DNA of 64,000 nucleotides from Streptomyces bacillaris (lineage in GTDB: Bacteria; Actinomycetota; Actinomycetes; Streptomycetales; Streptomycetaceae), in contig NZ_CP029378.1 of NCBI RefSeq assembly GCF_003268675.1, positions 4,526,001-4,590,000 on the forward strand, written 5' to 3'. Below, piece after piece: positions 50,374-59,329 of the stretch. The notes beneath the pieces were generated by a model, which had not been told where the DNA came from, searched no databases, and was given only the letters and a program-made list of their open reading frames with translations. The position numbers and the translations under genes are program-made. Position 1 is the stretch's first letter. Each line of letters begins with the position of its first letter.

Positions 50374-51642
50374 ATGCGCGACATCAATCGAAGGGGACTG
50401 CTCGGCGCGGGGCTCGGCACAGCGGCCGCGATCGGACTCGCCGGTTGCGGCTTCTCCGGTTCCTCCGGCTCCGCCCAGGGCGGCGGCGACAAGGGTGACA
50501 CCGGCAAGGGCGACACCGGAGACGGCGGCACCGGCGGCGGAAACGATTCTTCGAAGAGCAAGGCCCGCCTGATCGGTGACGGCTCCACCGCCGACACCGG
50601 GAAGCAGCCCCACCAGCCCGATGCCCCCGTCCGGCTCGAACCCGGCCAGACGCCCCCGCAGTTCGTGATCTTTTCCTGGGACGGGGCGGGCGAGGTCGGC
50701 AACGGCCTCTTCCCGCGCTTTCTGAAACTGGCCAAGGACCACGGCGCGGCGATGACCTTCTTCCTCTCCGGGCTGTATCTGCTGCCCGAGTCGAAGAAAT
50801 CCCTCTACCGTCCCCCGAACAACCCCCGAGGCGCCTCGGACATCGGCTATCTCACCGATGATCATGTCAAGGACACGCTGAAGTACGTACGTCAGGCCTG
50901 GCTGGACGGCCATGAGATCGGCACCCACTTCAACGGGCACTTCTGCGGCGGTTCCGGTTCCGTCGAACGCTGGACCCCCGCGCAATGGCAGAGCGAGATC
51001 GATCAGGCTGTGTCGTTCGTCACGGAATGGCGGACCAACACCGGCTGGCAGAACGAGGACCCGCTCCCCTTCGACTACCGAAAGGAGCTGATCGGCGGAC
51101 GCACCCCCTGTCTGCTCGGCCAGGACAATCTCCTGCCCACCGCGAGCAAACTCGGGTGGCGTTACGACGCCAGCTCGCCCGGCGGCCGTCAGATGTGGCC
51201 CGTGAAGCGCGGTGGCGTCTGGGATCTGCCGCTCCAGGCCATGCCGTTCCCCGGCCACTCCTTCGAGGTTCTCTCGATGGACTACAACATCCTCGCCAAT
51301 CAGTCGAAGAATTCGACCAAGGGCATGCCCTCGCGTTATCCGGGCTGGCGCAAGCAGGCCGCCGAGGCCTATCTCGCCGGATTCGAGCGTGCCTACACGA
51401 CGAATCGCGCGCCCTTCTTCATCGGCAACCACTTCGAACAGTGGAACGGCGGCATCTATATGGACGCCGTGGAAGAAGTGATCAAGAAGACCGCCGGTAA
51501 GAAGGACGTACGGCTCGTCTCCTTCCGGCAGTTCGTCGACTGGCTCGACGTACAGGATCCCGCCGTCCTCACCAAGCTCCGCACCCTGGAGGTCGGACAG
51601 TCGCCCGCAGGTGGCTGGAACTCCTTCTTTAAACAGGCTTGA
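50374..51642 (+). CDS. Polysaccharide-deacetylase-like Tat lipoprotein
   Basis: 422 residues. The N-terminus INRRGLLGAGLGTAAAIGLA plus GCGFSGSS is a twin-arginine signal and lipobox, so the protein is exported folded and lipid-anchored. A Gly/Asp/Thr linker follows. The deacetylase-like core starts at PPQFVIFSWDGAGEVGNG; FSWDG stands in place of the family TFDDG, so one Asp is changed. WLDGHEIGTHFNGHFCGG supplies the metal histidines. Activity on a cell-wall sugar is possible but the altered motif leaves doubt. ATG at 50374. It directly precedes the cytochrome c maturation genes. Confidence 0.8.
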   Translation: MRDINRRGLLGAGLGTAAAIGLAGCGFSGSSGSAQGGGDKGDTGKGDTGDGGTGGGNDSSKSKARLIGDGSTADTGKQPHQPDAPVRLEPGQTPPQFVIFSWDGAGEVGNGLFPRFLKLAKDHGAAMTFFLSGLYLLPESKKSLYRPPNNPRGASDIGYLTDDHVKDTLKYVRQAWLDGHEIGTHFNGHFCGGSGSVERWTPAQWQSEIDQAVSFVTEWRTNTGWQNEDPLPFDYRKELIGGRTPCLLGQDNLLPTASKLGWRYDASSPGGRQMWPVKRGGVWDLPLQAMPFPGHSFEVLSMDYNILANQSKNSTKGMPSRYPGWRKQAAEAYLAGFERAYTTNRAPFFIGNHFEQWNGGIYMDAVEEVIKKTAGKKDVRLVSFRQFVDWLDVQDPAVLTKLRTLEVGQSPAGGWNSFFKQA

Positions 51643-51709
51643 CAAGGGGCTTTACGGGCACCGAGGGGGGTGCGGGAGATCCCCGGAACTGCCATGCGAA
51701 ACTTTTCAC

Positions 51710-52312
51710 ATGAGCTTTGGCCGCGCATCCCGACGCCGCACCACCCTGCTCGCCGCCGTCGCCGTGGCGGGTGCCCTGACGCTCTCCGCGTGCGGGGACG
51801 GCAACAAGGCCCAGGGCGGCGGGAACACCAACTTCATCACCGGCACCGGGGGCATCGCCACGGTCCCGAAGGGGGAGCGGCCCGACGCTCCGAAGCTCCA
51901 GGGCGAGAGCCTGGAGGGCAAGCCGCTCGACCTCGCCGACTACAAGGGCAAGGTCGTCGTGCTCAACGTCTGGGGCTCCTGGTGCGGCCCCTGCCGGCTG
52001 GAGGCGAAGTACTTCGCGCAGGTCTCCGAGGAGACCGCCGACCAGGGCGTGCAGTTCCTCGGCATCAACACCCGGGACGCGCAGCGGGACCCCGCCGTGA
52101 ACTTCGAGAAGGACTACGGGATCACCTACCCGAGCTACTTCGACCCGATCGGCAAGCTCATGCTCCGCTTCCCCAAGGGCACCCTGAACCCGAAGGCCAT
52201 CCCGTCCACCGTGGTGGTCGACCGGGAGGGGAAGATCGCGGCCCGCACGCTCCAGTCGCTGGACGCGGACCAGCTGCGGAAGATGATCGACCCGATCATC
52301 GCGGAGAAGTGA
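51710..52312 (+). CDS. resA: ResA/TlpA-type thiol-disulfide lipoprotein
   Basis: 200 residues. Lipobox LTLSACGDG predicts a lipid-anchored extracellular thioredoxin. The fold is shown by VVVLNVWGSWCGPCRLEAKY (redox WCGPC), FLGINTRDAQ and the cis-proline AIPSTVVVDREGKI. ResA keeps apocytochrome c thiols reduced for haem attachment. ATG at 51710 begins the signal sequence; I see no ribosome site. It is the first of four System II genes in a row, and ends only four bases before ccdA. Confidence 0.9.
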   Translation: MSFGRASRRRTTLLAAVAVAGALTLSACGDGNKAQGGGNTNFITGTGGIATVPKGERPDAPKLQGESLEGKPLDLADYKGKVVVLNVWGSWCGPCRLEAKYFAQVSEETADQGVQFLGINTRDAQRDPAVNFEKDYGITYPSYFDPIGKLMLRFPKGTLNPKAIPSTVVVDREGKIAARTLQSLDADQLRKMIDPIIAEK

Positions 52313-52316
52313 CCCG

Positions 52317-53126
52317 GTGATCCCGCTCGCCGCCCACTCCGGGAGCACCCTGCTCGCCGGGCCCGACAGCCCCGTCACGCTGGCCTCGTACAACGACACG
52401 GTCGTGAGCGGGGCCCTGCTGCTGGCGGTGCCCATCGCCCTGCTGGCCGGGCTGGTCTCCTTCTTCTCGCCCTGCGTCCTGCCGCTGGTCCCCGGCTATC
52501 TGAGTTACGTCACCGGGGTCAGCGGCACCGACCTGGCCGAGGCCCGGCGCGGCCGGGTGGTGGCGGGCGCCGCGCTCTTCGTGCTCGGCTTCACCGTCGT
52601 CTTCGCCTCCACCGGGGCGCTCTTCGGCTACTTCGGCAACGAGCTCCAGCTCCACGCCGACGTCCTGAACAAGGTGCTCGGCGGTCTGATGATCCTCATG
52701 GGGATCTTCTTCATGGGGCTCCTGCCGGGGGTGACGCAGCGCGAGTTCCGCCTCCACAAGAAGCCGGTGGCCGGACTGGCGGGCGCACCGCTGCTCGGGG
52801 CCCTGTTCGGGATCGGGTGGACGCCGTGCATCGGCCCGACGCTCTCCTCGGTGCTGTTCCTCTCCGCAGAGAGCGCCACCGCCGGGCGGGGCGCGATACT
52901 GACCGTCGCGTACTGTCTCGGGCTCGGCGTCCCGTTCATCCTGGCCGCCGTCGCCTTCCGCAAGGCGCTCGGCGCGTTCGGCTGGGTCAAGCGCCACTAC
53001 GCATGGGTCATGCGGATCGGCGGCGGCATGATGATCGTGACCGGCATCCTGCTGCTGACCGGCGTGTGGGCCACGCTGATGCAGCACATGCAGGGCTGGT
53101 CCAGCGGCTTCGTTGTGGGGATCTGA
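52317..53126 (+). CDS. ccdA: CcdA-type transmembrane thiol reductant carrier
   Basis: 269 residues, six predicted helices. LVSFFSPCVLPLVPGYLSYV and FGIGWTPCIGPTLSSVLFLS contain the paired cysteines that carry electrons across the membrane to ResA. GTG at 52317, four bases after the resA stop. This is the reductant supply of cytochrome c maturation System II. It ends four bases before the resB start. Confidence 0.93.
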   Translation: MIPLAAHSGSTLLAGPDSPVTLASYNDTVVSGALLLAVPIALLAGLVSFFSPCVLPLVPGYLSYVTGVSGTDLAEARRGRVVAGAALFVLGFTVVFASTGALFGYFGNELQLHADVLNKVLGGLMILMGIFFMGLLPGVTQREFRLHKKPVAGLAGAPLLGALFGIGWTPCIGPTLSSVLFLSAESATAGRGAILTVAYCLGLGVPFILAAVAFRKALGAFGWVKRHYAWVMRIGGGMMIVTGILLLTGVWATLMQHMQGWSSGFVVGI

Positions 53127-53130
53127 GTTC

Positions 53131-55161
53131 ATGAGCAAGGCGAACAGCAGCACGGACACGGGCGCCGACGAGCGTACGGACACCGGCACCGACGCCCGTA
53201 CGGACGCCTCCGCGCGTCAGGACACGGGCGCCGACGCGCGTACGGCCGAAGGCTCCCGTACCGGCGCCGGTACGCGTACGGACACCGGCGCCGACGAGCG
53301 CGCGCAGCGGCGGGCCGACCGCGCGGCCGGTGAGCGGCTCTCCACCGCGCCCCGCGAGGAGAGCCCCGAGGCCGAATCCGGCAGCGGGAGCGGCGGGGGC
53401 GTTCCCGCCATGGGGGTGATCGGCTGGATCCGCTGGTTCTGGCGCCAGCTCACCTCGATGCGGGTCGCGCTGATCCTGCTCTTCCTGCTCTCCCTCGGCG
53501 CCATCCCCGGCTCGCTGATCCCGCAGACCAGCGTCGACGACTTCAAGGTCCAGGAGTTCAAGGACCAGCACACCACCCTCACGCCGATCTACGAGAAGTT
53601 CCAGCTCTTCGACGTCTACAGCTCGGTGTGGTTCTCCGCGATCTACATCCTGCTGTTCGTCTCCCTCATCGGCTGCATCGTCCCGCGCACCGGCCAGTTC
53701 GTCGGCCAGCTCCGCTCCCGCCCGCCGGGCGCCCCCAAACGGCTGACCCGGCTGCCCGCGTACACCACCTGGCGCACCGAGGCCGACCCCGAGCAGGTCC
53801 GCGAGGCGGCCCTCGGGGTGCTGGGGAAGCGGCGGTTCCGGGCGCACACCGTGGGCGACGCGGTCGCCGCCGAGAAGGGCTACCTCCGCGAGGCCGGGAA
53901 CCTGGTCTTCCATGTCGCCCTGATCGTCATGCTGGTGGCCTTCGCCACCGGGCAGCTCTTCAAGTCCGAGGGCGGCAAGCTGGTCGTCGAGGGCGACGGC
54001 TTCGCCAACACGCTCACCCAGTACGACGACTTCAAGTCCGGCTCGCTCTACGACTCGGACACGCTGGCCCCCTTCAGCTTCGTCCTGGACAGGTTCGTCG
54101 GTACGTACGAGGAGAGCGGCCCGCAGCGCGGCACGCCCCGGACCTTCGAGGCCCGCGTCACGTACAACCAGGGCGCCGACGGCCCGGACCGCAAGGCCGT
54201 CATCCGCGTCAACGAACCGCTCGTCGTGGACGGCACCAAGGTCTATCTCATCGCCCACGGCTACGCCCCGGTCGTCACCGTCCGGGACAGCAAGGGCAAG
54301 GTCGTCTCGCGCAACGCCGTACCGCTGCTGCCGATCGACAACAACATCACCTCCACCGGCGCGATCAAGGTGATGGACGGCTACCGCGACAAGAACGGCG
54401 AGAAGACCCAGCTCGGCTTCAAGGCCTTCTTCGTGCCGACCTTCGCGGGCCACGGCAAGGGCGAGATGTTCTCGCAGTTCCCCGGCGCGGAGTATCCGGT
54501 GCTGGCGCTCAGCGCCTACCACGGCTCCCTCGGGGTCGACTCCGGGCTGCCGCAGAACGTGTACCAGCTCGACACCTCCAAGATGGAGGAGTTCAAGGAC
54601 GAGAACGGCGAGCTGCTCAAGAAGATGCTGCGCCCCGGCGAGAAGCTGGACCTCTCCAACGGGGAGGGCTCGATCACCTTCGAGGGCATCGAGGAGTGGG
54701 CCAGCTTCCAGATCTCGCAGCAGCCGGGCAACGGCCTCGCGCTCGGCGGCGCCATCGCCGCCATCGCCGGACTCGCCGCCTCCCTCTTCATCCAGCGCCG
54801 CCGGGTGTGGGTGCGGGCGGTCCGGGGCGCGGACGGGGTGACCGTCGTGGAGATGGCGGGCCTGGGCCGCAGCGAGTCCGCGAAGCTCCCCGAGGAGCTG
54901 GGCGACCTCGCGGCCGCCCTGCTGACCACGGCGCCGGTCGCTCAGGGAAATCCGGAGAAGCCGGGGAACCCGGGGAACCCGGGGAATTCGGGGAATCCGG
55001 AGAAGCCTGGGAAGCCGGAGAGTTCGGGGAAACCGGAGAAGCCGGATGCCTCGGCTCCGGCCGACCGGCCCGCCGCCACCCACGAGGACGACGCCACCAA
55101 CGAGGCCGGGAGCCGGCCCGTACACCCTGCTGAAGCACCTGCCGAAGGGGCTGAGAAGTGA
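53131..55161 (+). CDS. resB: Cytochrome c biogenesis protein ResB
   Basis: 676 residues, longer than the usual 550 because both ends carry repetitive tails. The N-terminal 85 residues repeat TDTGADER-like units. Helices follow (ALILLFLLSLGAIPGSLIPQ, VWFSAIYILLFVSLIGCIVP, LVFHVALIVMLVAFATGQLF), then a large extracellular domain and a last helix near ALGGAIAAIAGLAASLFIQR. The tail has a GNPEKPGNPGNPG repeat. ResB with ResC forms the haem lyase of System II. ATG at 53131. It overlaps ccsB by four bases (GTGA). Confidence 0.93.
   Translation: MSKANSSTDTGADERTDTGTDARTDASARQDTGADARTAEGSRTGAGTRTDTGADERAQRRADRAAGERLSTAPREESPEAESGSGSGGGVPAMGVIGWIRWFWRQLTSMRVALILLFLLSLGAIPGSLIPQTSVDDFKVQEFKDQHTTLTPIYEKFQLFDVYSSVWFSAIYILLFVSLIGCIVPRTGQFVGQLRSRPPGAPKRLTRLPAYTTWRTEADPEQVREAALGVLGKRRFRAHTVGDAVAAEKGYLREAGNLVFHVALIVMLVAFATGQLFKSEGGKLVVEGDGFANTLTQYDDFKSGSLYDSDTLAPFSFVLDRFVGTYEESGPQRGTPRTFEARVTYNQGADGPDRKAVIRVNEPLVVDGTKVYLIAHGYAPVVTVRDSKGKVVSRNAVPLLPIDNNITSTGAIKVMDGYRDKNGEKTQLGFKAFFVPTFAGHGKGEMFSQFPGAEYPVLALSAYHGSLGVDSGLPQNVYQLDTSKMEEFKDENGELLKKMLRPGEKLDLSNGEGSITFEGIEEWASFQISQQPGNGLALGGAIAAIAGLAASLFIQRRRVWVRAVRGADGVTVVEMAGLGRSESAKLPEELGDLAAALLTTAPVAQGNPEKPGNPGNPGNSGNPEKPGKPESSGKPEKPDASAPADRPAATHEDDATNEAGSRPVHPAEAPAEGAEK
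54953..55045. repeat. Nine-base degenerate repeat in the resB 3' end
   Basis: About ten copies of a GGGGAAYCC-type unit encode the Gly-Asn/Lys-Pro repeats of the ResB tail. Units of nine keep the frame, so length can vary between strains. Confidence 0.8.
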
Positions 55162-56243
55162 ATCTCGCCGCCGCAACCAACGAGAACCTGGCGGAGATCA
55201 GCAATGTGCTGATCTATTCGTCGATGGCCGTCTACACCCTGGCTTTCTTCGCGCACATCGCGGAGTGGGTCCTCGGCAGCCGCAGCAAGGTCGGCCGCAC
55301 GGCCGCCGCGCTGGCCGGCTCCGCCTCCGGCACCCCGGCGGCCGCCGCGGCCCCGGTGGTCGTCCAGGGCGGGTCCACCACCGTGCTGGAGCGGCCGAAG
55401 GTCGTCACCCGGGCCGCCACCGGCACCCGTGACGTGCCCGACGGGCCGGGGGCCGCGGGCGGCACGTTCAAGGGCGACATGTGGGGGAGGATCGCGGTCT
55501 CGATGACCGTGATCGCCTTCGTCGTGGAGGCGGGCGGTGTCCTCACCCGCGCCCTGTCGGTGCAGCGGGCCCCCTGGGCCAACATGTACGAGTTCTCCAT
55601 CACCTTCTCCACGGTGGCGGTCGGCTCCTACCTGGTGCTGCTCGCGCTGAAGAAGAACGTCCGCTGGATCGGCCTCCCGCTGGTCACCACCGTCCTGCTG
55701 GACCTCGGTCTCGCCACGACGGTCCTCTACACCGACAGCGACCAGCTGGTGCCCGCGCTCCACTCGTACTGGCTGTGGATCCACGTCTCGACCGCGATCC
55801 TCTGCGGTGCCGTCTTCTACCTCGGCGCGGTCGGCACGATCCTCTACCTCTTCCGCGACAGCTACGAGAACAAGCTCGCCTCCGGCGGTACGCCGGGGAA
55901 GTTCGCCACCTCCGTCATGGAGCGGCTGCCCTCCGCCTCCTCGCTGGACAAGTTCTCGTACCGGATCAACGCGGCGGTCTTCCCGCTCTGGACGTTCACG
56001 ATCATCGCGGGCGCGATCTGGGCGGGCGACGCCTGGGGCCGCTACTGGGGCTGGGACCCCAAGGAGGTCTGGTCCTTCATCACCTGGGTCGCCTACGCCG
56101 CCTATCTGCACGCCCGCGCCACCGCCGGGTGGAAGGGCCGCAAGGCCGCCTACCTGGCGCTCATCGCCTTCGCCTGCTGGCTGTTCAACTACTACGGCGT
56201 GAACATCTTCGTCTCCGGCCTGCACTCCTACGCCGGGGTCTGA
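55158..56243 (+). CDS. ccsB: Cytochrome c biogenesis protein CcsB/ResC
   Basis: 361 residues, about eight helices. The tryptophan-rich haem motif is WGRYWGWDPKEVWSFITWVA, with conserved histidines in LHSYWLWIHVSTAILC and LHARATAGWKG. An Ala/Gly-rich loop sits after helix 1 (about residues 45-100). With ResB it carries haem across the membrane and attaches it to CXXCH apocytochromes. Start GTG at 55158 within GTGA of the resB stop. A terminator closes the operon. Confidence 0.95.
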   Translation: MNLAAATNENLAEISNVLIYSSMAVYTLAFFAHIAEWVLGSRSKVGRTAAALAGSASGTPAAAAAPVVVQGGSTTVLERPKVVTRAATGTRDVPDGPGAAGGTFKGDMWGRIAVSMTVIAFVVEAGGVLTRALSVQRAPWANMYEFSITFSTVAVGSYLVLLALKKNVRWIGLPLVTTVLLDLGLATTVLYTDSDQLVPALHSYWLWIHVSTAILCGAVFYLGAVGTILYLFRDSYENKLASGGTPGKFATSVMERLPSASSLDKFSYRINAAVFPLWTFTIIAGAIWAGDAWGRYWGWDPKEVWSFITWVAYAAYLHARATAGWKGRKAAYLALIAFACWLFNYYGVNIFVSGLHSYAGV

Positions 56244-56291
56244 GCCCTTCAAGGGTCCTTCAGGGCCCTCCAGGACGTCGGCCGCACGCAC

Positions 56292-56325
56292 AGCGCCCCC
56301 GGACGGGTCTCCGTCCGGGGGCGCT
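56292..56325. terminator. Bidirectional terminator after ccsB
   Basis: Perfect 15-bp stem (56292-56306 with 56311-56325), GTCT loop, between convergent genes. Confidence 0.85.
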
Positions 56326-56353
56326 CCGTTCCGTACGCCGACAGCCTCGCGGC

Positions 56354-56707
56354 TCAGGAGGTGGGCGGGGTCTTGTCGTCCGGGCCCTTGCCGCCCTCGC
56401 GGCGCTCCTGCTCCTCGCGCTCCTGGTCCTTCAGCGAGTTCAGGAAGTCGGGGTTGTCGTCCGGGGCCACCCACTGCTGCCGCCGGTTCCGCTGCCATCC
56501 GGCCGGGCCCGTGCCACCGGCCGCGTTCTGGCGGGTCTTGCCCGCGACCAGCCAGACGACCGGGCCGACGATCCAGAACAGCAGGATGATGAAGACCCAG
56601 GCGACCTTCGGCAGATGCTTGGTGTCCTCCTCCGAGGTGTTCAGGCAGTCGATGAACGCGTAGATCGTCAGAGCCAGCGGAACGATGAACATCAGGGCTC
56701 TCAACAT
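56354..56707 (-). CDS. PLDc_N-type small membrane protein
   Basis: 117 residues. Two helices (LMFIVPLALTIYAFIDCLNT, VAWVFIILLFWIVGPVVWLV) form the phospholipase D nuclease N-terminal domain, found alone in many actinobacteria. The rest is a charged tail with Glu/Arg-rich helix (LKDQEREEQERREGG). Function unknown; no nuclease domain is attached. ATG at 56707. It lies between the cytochrome c and menaquinone genes, transcribed the other way. Confidence 0.85.
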   Translation of the reverse strand: MLRALMFIVPLALTIYAFIDCLNTSEEDTKHLPKVAWVFIILLFWIVGPVVWLVAGKTRQNAAGGTGPAGWQRNRRQQWVAPDDNPDFLNSLKDQEREEQERREGGKGPDDKTPPTS

Positions 56708-56893
56708 GGTGCGTCCCCCAGTGAGTGGTGGTGGGGCTCGGTGTTTCCCCGGTGTCGCGGCCAGGGTACCGGCTCGTCACCTTCGACCCCCGGCCCGGAG
56801 CAGCACTTTCCGGGCAACCGTCCGGACTTTCGGGGTGCGGCGGCGGGGGAGCCCCGGCGGGGCGGCGCGGACGGGGATGACAAACTGGACCGC

Positions 56894-58351
56894 ATGGCTT
56901 ACGAGGATCTCCGCTCCCTGCTCCGGGCTCTTGAACGCGATGGTGATCTCAAGCGCGTCAAGGCCGAGGTCGACCCCCACCTGGAGGTCGGCGAGATCGT
57001 CGACCGGGTGAACAAGGCGGGCGGCCCCGCCCTGCTCTTCGAGAACGTCAAGGGGTCCTCGATGCCCCTCGCCATGAACGTCTTCGGCACCGACCGGCGG
57101 CTGCTCAAGGCGCTCGGGCTGAAGTCCTACGGCGACATCAGCGACAAGATCGGCGGGCTGCTCAAGCCGGAGCTGCCGCAGGGCTTCGTCGGCGTACGGG
57201 AGGCCTTCGGCAAGCTGGGCTCGATGGTCCACGTACCGCCGAAGAAGGTGAAGTCCGACGACGCGCCCGTCCAGGAGGTCGTGCTGAAGGGCGACCAGGT
57301 CGACCTGGACGCGCTGCCCGCGCTCTTCACCTGGCCCGGTGACGGCGGCTCCTTCTTCAACCTGGGCCTCACCCACACCAAGCACCCCGAGAACGGTGTG
57401 CGGAACCTGGGCCTCTACCGCCTCCAGCGCCACGACAGGCGCACGATCGGGATGCACTGGCAGATCCACAAGGACTCCGCCAACCACTACCAGGTCGCCG
57501 CCCGGCGCGGGGAGCGGCTGCCCGTCGCCATCGCCTTCGGCTGCCCGCCCGCCGTGACGTACGCCTCCACGGCGCCGCTGCCCGGGGACATCGACGAGTA
57601 TCTGTTCGCCGGGTTCGTCCAGGGCAAGCGGATCGAGATGGTCGACTGCAAGACCGTGCCGCTCCAGGTCCCCGCCCAGGCCGAAGTGGTCCTGGAAGGC
57701 TGGCTGGAGCCGGGCGAGATGCTGCCGGAGGGCCCGTTCGGGGACCACACCGGCTTCTACACCCCGCAGGAACCGTTCCCCGCGCTGACCATCGACTGCG
57801 TCACCATGCGCAAGCGCCCGCTGCTCCAGTCCATCGTGGTCGGCCGCCCGCCGACCGAGGACGGGCCGCTGGGGAGGGCCACCGAGCGGTTCTTCCTGCC
57901 GCTGCTGAAGATCATCGTGCCGGACATCGTGGACTACCACCTCCCCGAGGCGGGCGGCTTCCACAACTGCGCGATCGTCTCGATCGACAAGAAGTACCCG
58001 AAGCACGCCCAGAAGGTGATGAGCGCGATCTGGGGCGCGCACATGATGTCGCTGACCAAGCTGATCGTGGTCGTCGACGCCGACTGCGACGTCCACGATC
58101 TGCACGAGGTCGCCTGGCGGGCGCTCGGCAACACCGACTACGCCCGCGACCTCACGGTCACCGAGGGCCCGGTCGACCATCTGGACCACGCCTCCTACCA
58201 GCAGTTCTGGGGCGGCAAGGCGGGCATCGACGCCACCCGGAAGCTGCCCACCGAGGGGTACACGCGGGACGGCGGCTGGCCGGAGATGGTCGAGTCCGAC
58301 CCGGAGACGGCGGCCAAGGTGGACCGCCGCTGGAAGGAGTACGGACTGTGA
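56894..58351 (+). CDS. mqnL: UbiD-family menaquinone decarboxylase (futalosine pathway)
   Basis: 485 residues, UbiD type. ALPALFTWPGDGGSFFNLGL, FGCPPAVTYASTAPLPGDID, LEPGEMLPEGPFGDHTGFYT with the catalytic Glu region, and PKHAQKVMSAIWGAHMMSLT are family blocks. It uses prenylated FMN, made by the UbiX homologue mqnM in this window, to remove the carboxylate of the prenylated naphthoate. The ring then becomes demethylmenaquinone. ATG at 56894. Its stop overlaps the mqnP start (GTGA). Assignment as MqnL rests on neighbours mqnP, mqnM and mqnE. Confidence 0.9.
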   Translation: MAYEDLRSLLRALERDGDLKRVKAEVDPHLEVGEIVDRVNKAGGPALLFENVKGSSMPLAMNVFGTDRRLLKALGLKSYGDISDKIGGLLKPELPQGFVGVREAFGKLGSMVHVPPKKVKSDDAPVQEVVLKGDQVDLDALPALFTWPGDGGSFFNLGLTHTKHPENGVRNLGLYRLQRHDRRTIGMHWQIHKDSANHYQVAARRGERLPVAIAFGCPPAVTYASTAPLPGDIDEYLFAGFVQGKRIEMVDCKTVPLQVPAQAEVVLEGWLEPGEMLPEGPFGDHTGFYTPQEPFPALTIDCVTMRKRPLLQSIVVGRPPTEDGPLGRATERFFLPLLKIIVPDIVDYHLPEAGGFHNCAIVSIDKKYPKHAQKVMSAIWGAHMMSLTKLIVVVDADCDVHDLHEVAWRALGNTDYARDLTVTEGPVDHLDHASYQQFWGGKAGIDATRKLPTEGYTRDGGWPEMVESDPETAAKVDRRWKEYGL

Positions 58352-59271
58352 GCAGCGCGGCAGAAGCGGCCGGGACGGTCCACGGCTCCGCGCCCGCCGG
58401 CAGCAAGGTCAAGTCCTTCCTGCGGCTCGTGATGATCGAGCACTCGGTCTTCGCGCTGCCCTTCGCCTACATCGCCGCGCTGACCGCGATGTTCCGGCTG
58501 GACGGCACGATCCACTGGGGCGTCCTGCTGCTGGTGACGCTCGCGATGGTGGGGCTGCGGACCTTCGCGATGGCCGCCAACCGGATCATCGACCGGGAGA
58601 TCGACGCCCGTAACCCCCGTACGGCCCGGCGGGAGCTGGTGACCGGGGCGGTGTCGGTGAAGTCGGCGTGGACGGGGGCGCTGGTCGCGCTCGTCGTCTT
58701 CCTGGGCGCCGCCGCGCTGCTCAACCCGCTCTGCCTGGTGCTCGCGCCCGTCGCGGTGGTGCCGATGGTGGTCTATCCGTACGGCAAGCGGTTCACGAAC
58801 TATCCGCACGCCATCCTGGGGCTGGCGCAGGCCATGGGGCCGGTCGGCGCCTGGCTCGCGGTGACCGGCAGCTGGTCGTGGGACGCGGTGATCCTGGGGC
58901 TGGCCGTCGGCATCTGGATCGGCGGTTTCGACCTGATCTTCGCCTGTCAGGACGTTCAGGCGGACCGGGCCCACGGGGTGCTCTCCTTCCCGGCGCGCTT
59001 CGGTATCCCGGCGGCGCTCTGGGGCGCGCGGGTCTGCCATGTGGTGACGACCGGGCTGCTGGTCTGGTTCGGCCTGGCGACGGACGCCGAGGTCTTCTAC
59101 TGGATCGGCATGGTGGTCGTCGCGCTGGCGTTCGTCTACGAGCACCGCGTGGTGCGGCCGCACGATCTGTCCCGGCTGAACCGGGCCTTCTTCACCGTCA
59201 ACGGCTTCATCGGGATGGCGCTCTTCGCCTGCGCGCTCCTGGACCTGCTGGCGCGCGGTCTGACCCCGTAG
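58348..59271 (+). CDS. mqnP: UbiA-family prenyltransferase (menaquinone, futalosine pathway)
   Basis: 307 residues, nine helices. The two Asp-rich prenyl-diphosphate motifs are FAMAANRIIDREIDARNPRT (NxxxD) and DLIFACQDVQADRAHGVLSF. It joins a polyprenyl chain to the naphthoate ring. The GTG at 58348 lies within the mqnL stop, so the two are coupled. The gene ends 59 bases before the rhomboid gene, which is convergent. Confidence 0.9.
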   Translation: MSSAAEAAGTVHGSAPAGSKVKSFLRLVMIEHSVFALPFAYIAALTAMFRLDGTIHWGVLLLVTLAMVGLRTFAMAANRIIDREIDARNPRTARRELVTGAVSVKSAWTGALVALVVFLGAAALLNPLCLVLAPVAVVPMVVYPYGKRFTNYPHAILGLAQAMGPVGAWLAVTGSWSWDAVILGLAVGIWIGGFDLIFACQDVQADRAHGVLSFPARFGIPAALWGARVCHVVTTGLLVWFGLATDAEVFYWIGMVVVALAFVYEHRVVRPHDLSRLNRAFFTVNGFIGMALFACALLDLLARGLTP

Positions 59272-59329
59272 CGCGGGTTCACCCTGCAGCCGGGCCGCCG
59301 GTGTTCTACGGCCGTAAAAGCCTTGCGGC

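Noticed and set aside
55481..56900. The long plus-strand frame running upstream of mqnL
   Set aside because: Only the part from 56894 is UbiD-like; the upstream part is a shadow of ccsB and of the PLDc_N gene.
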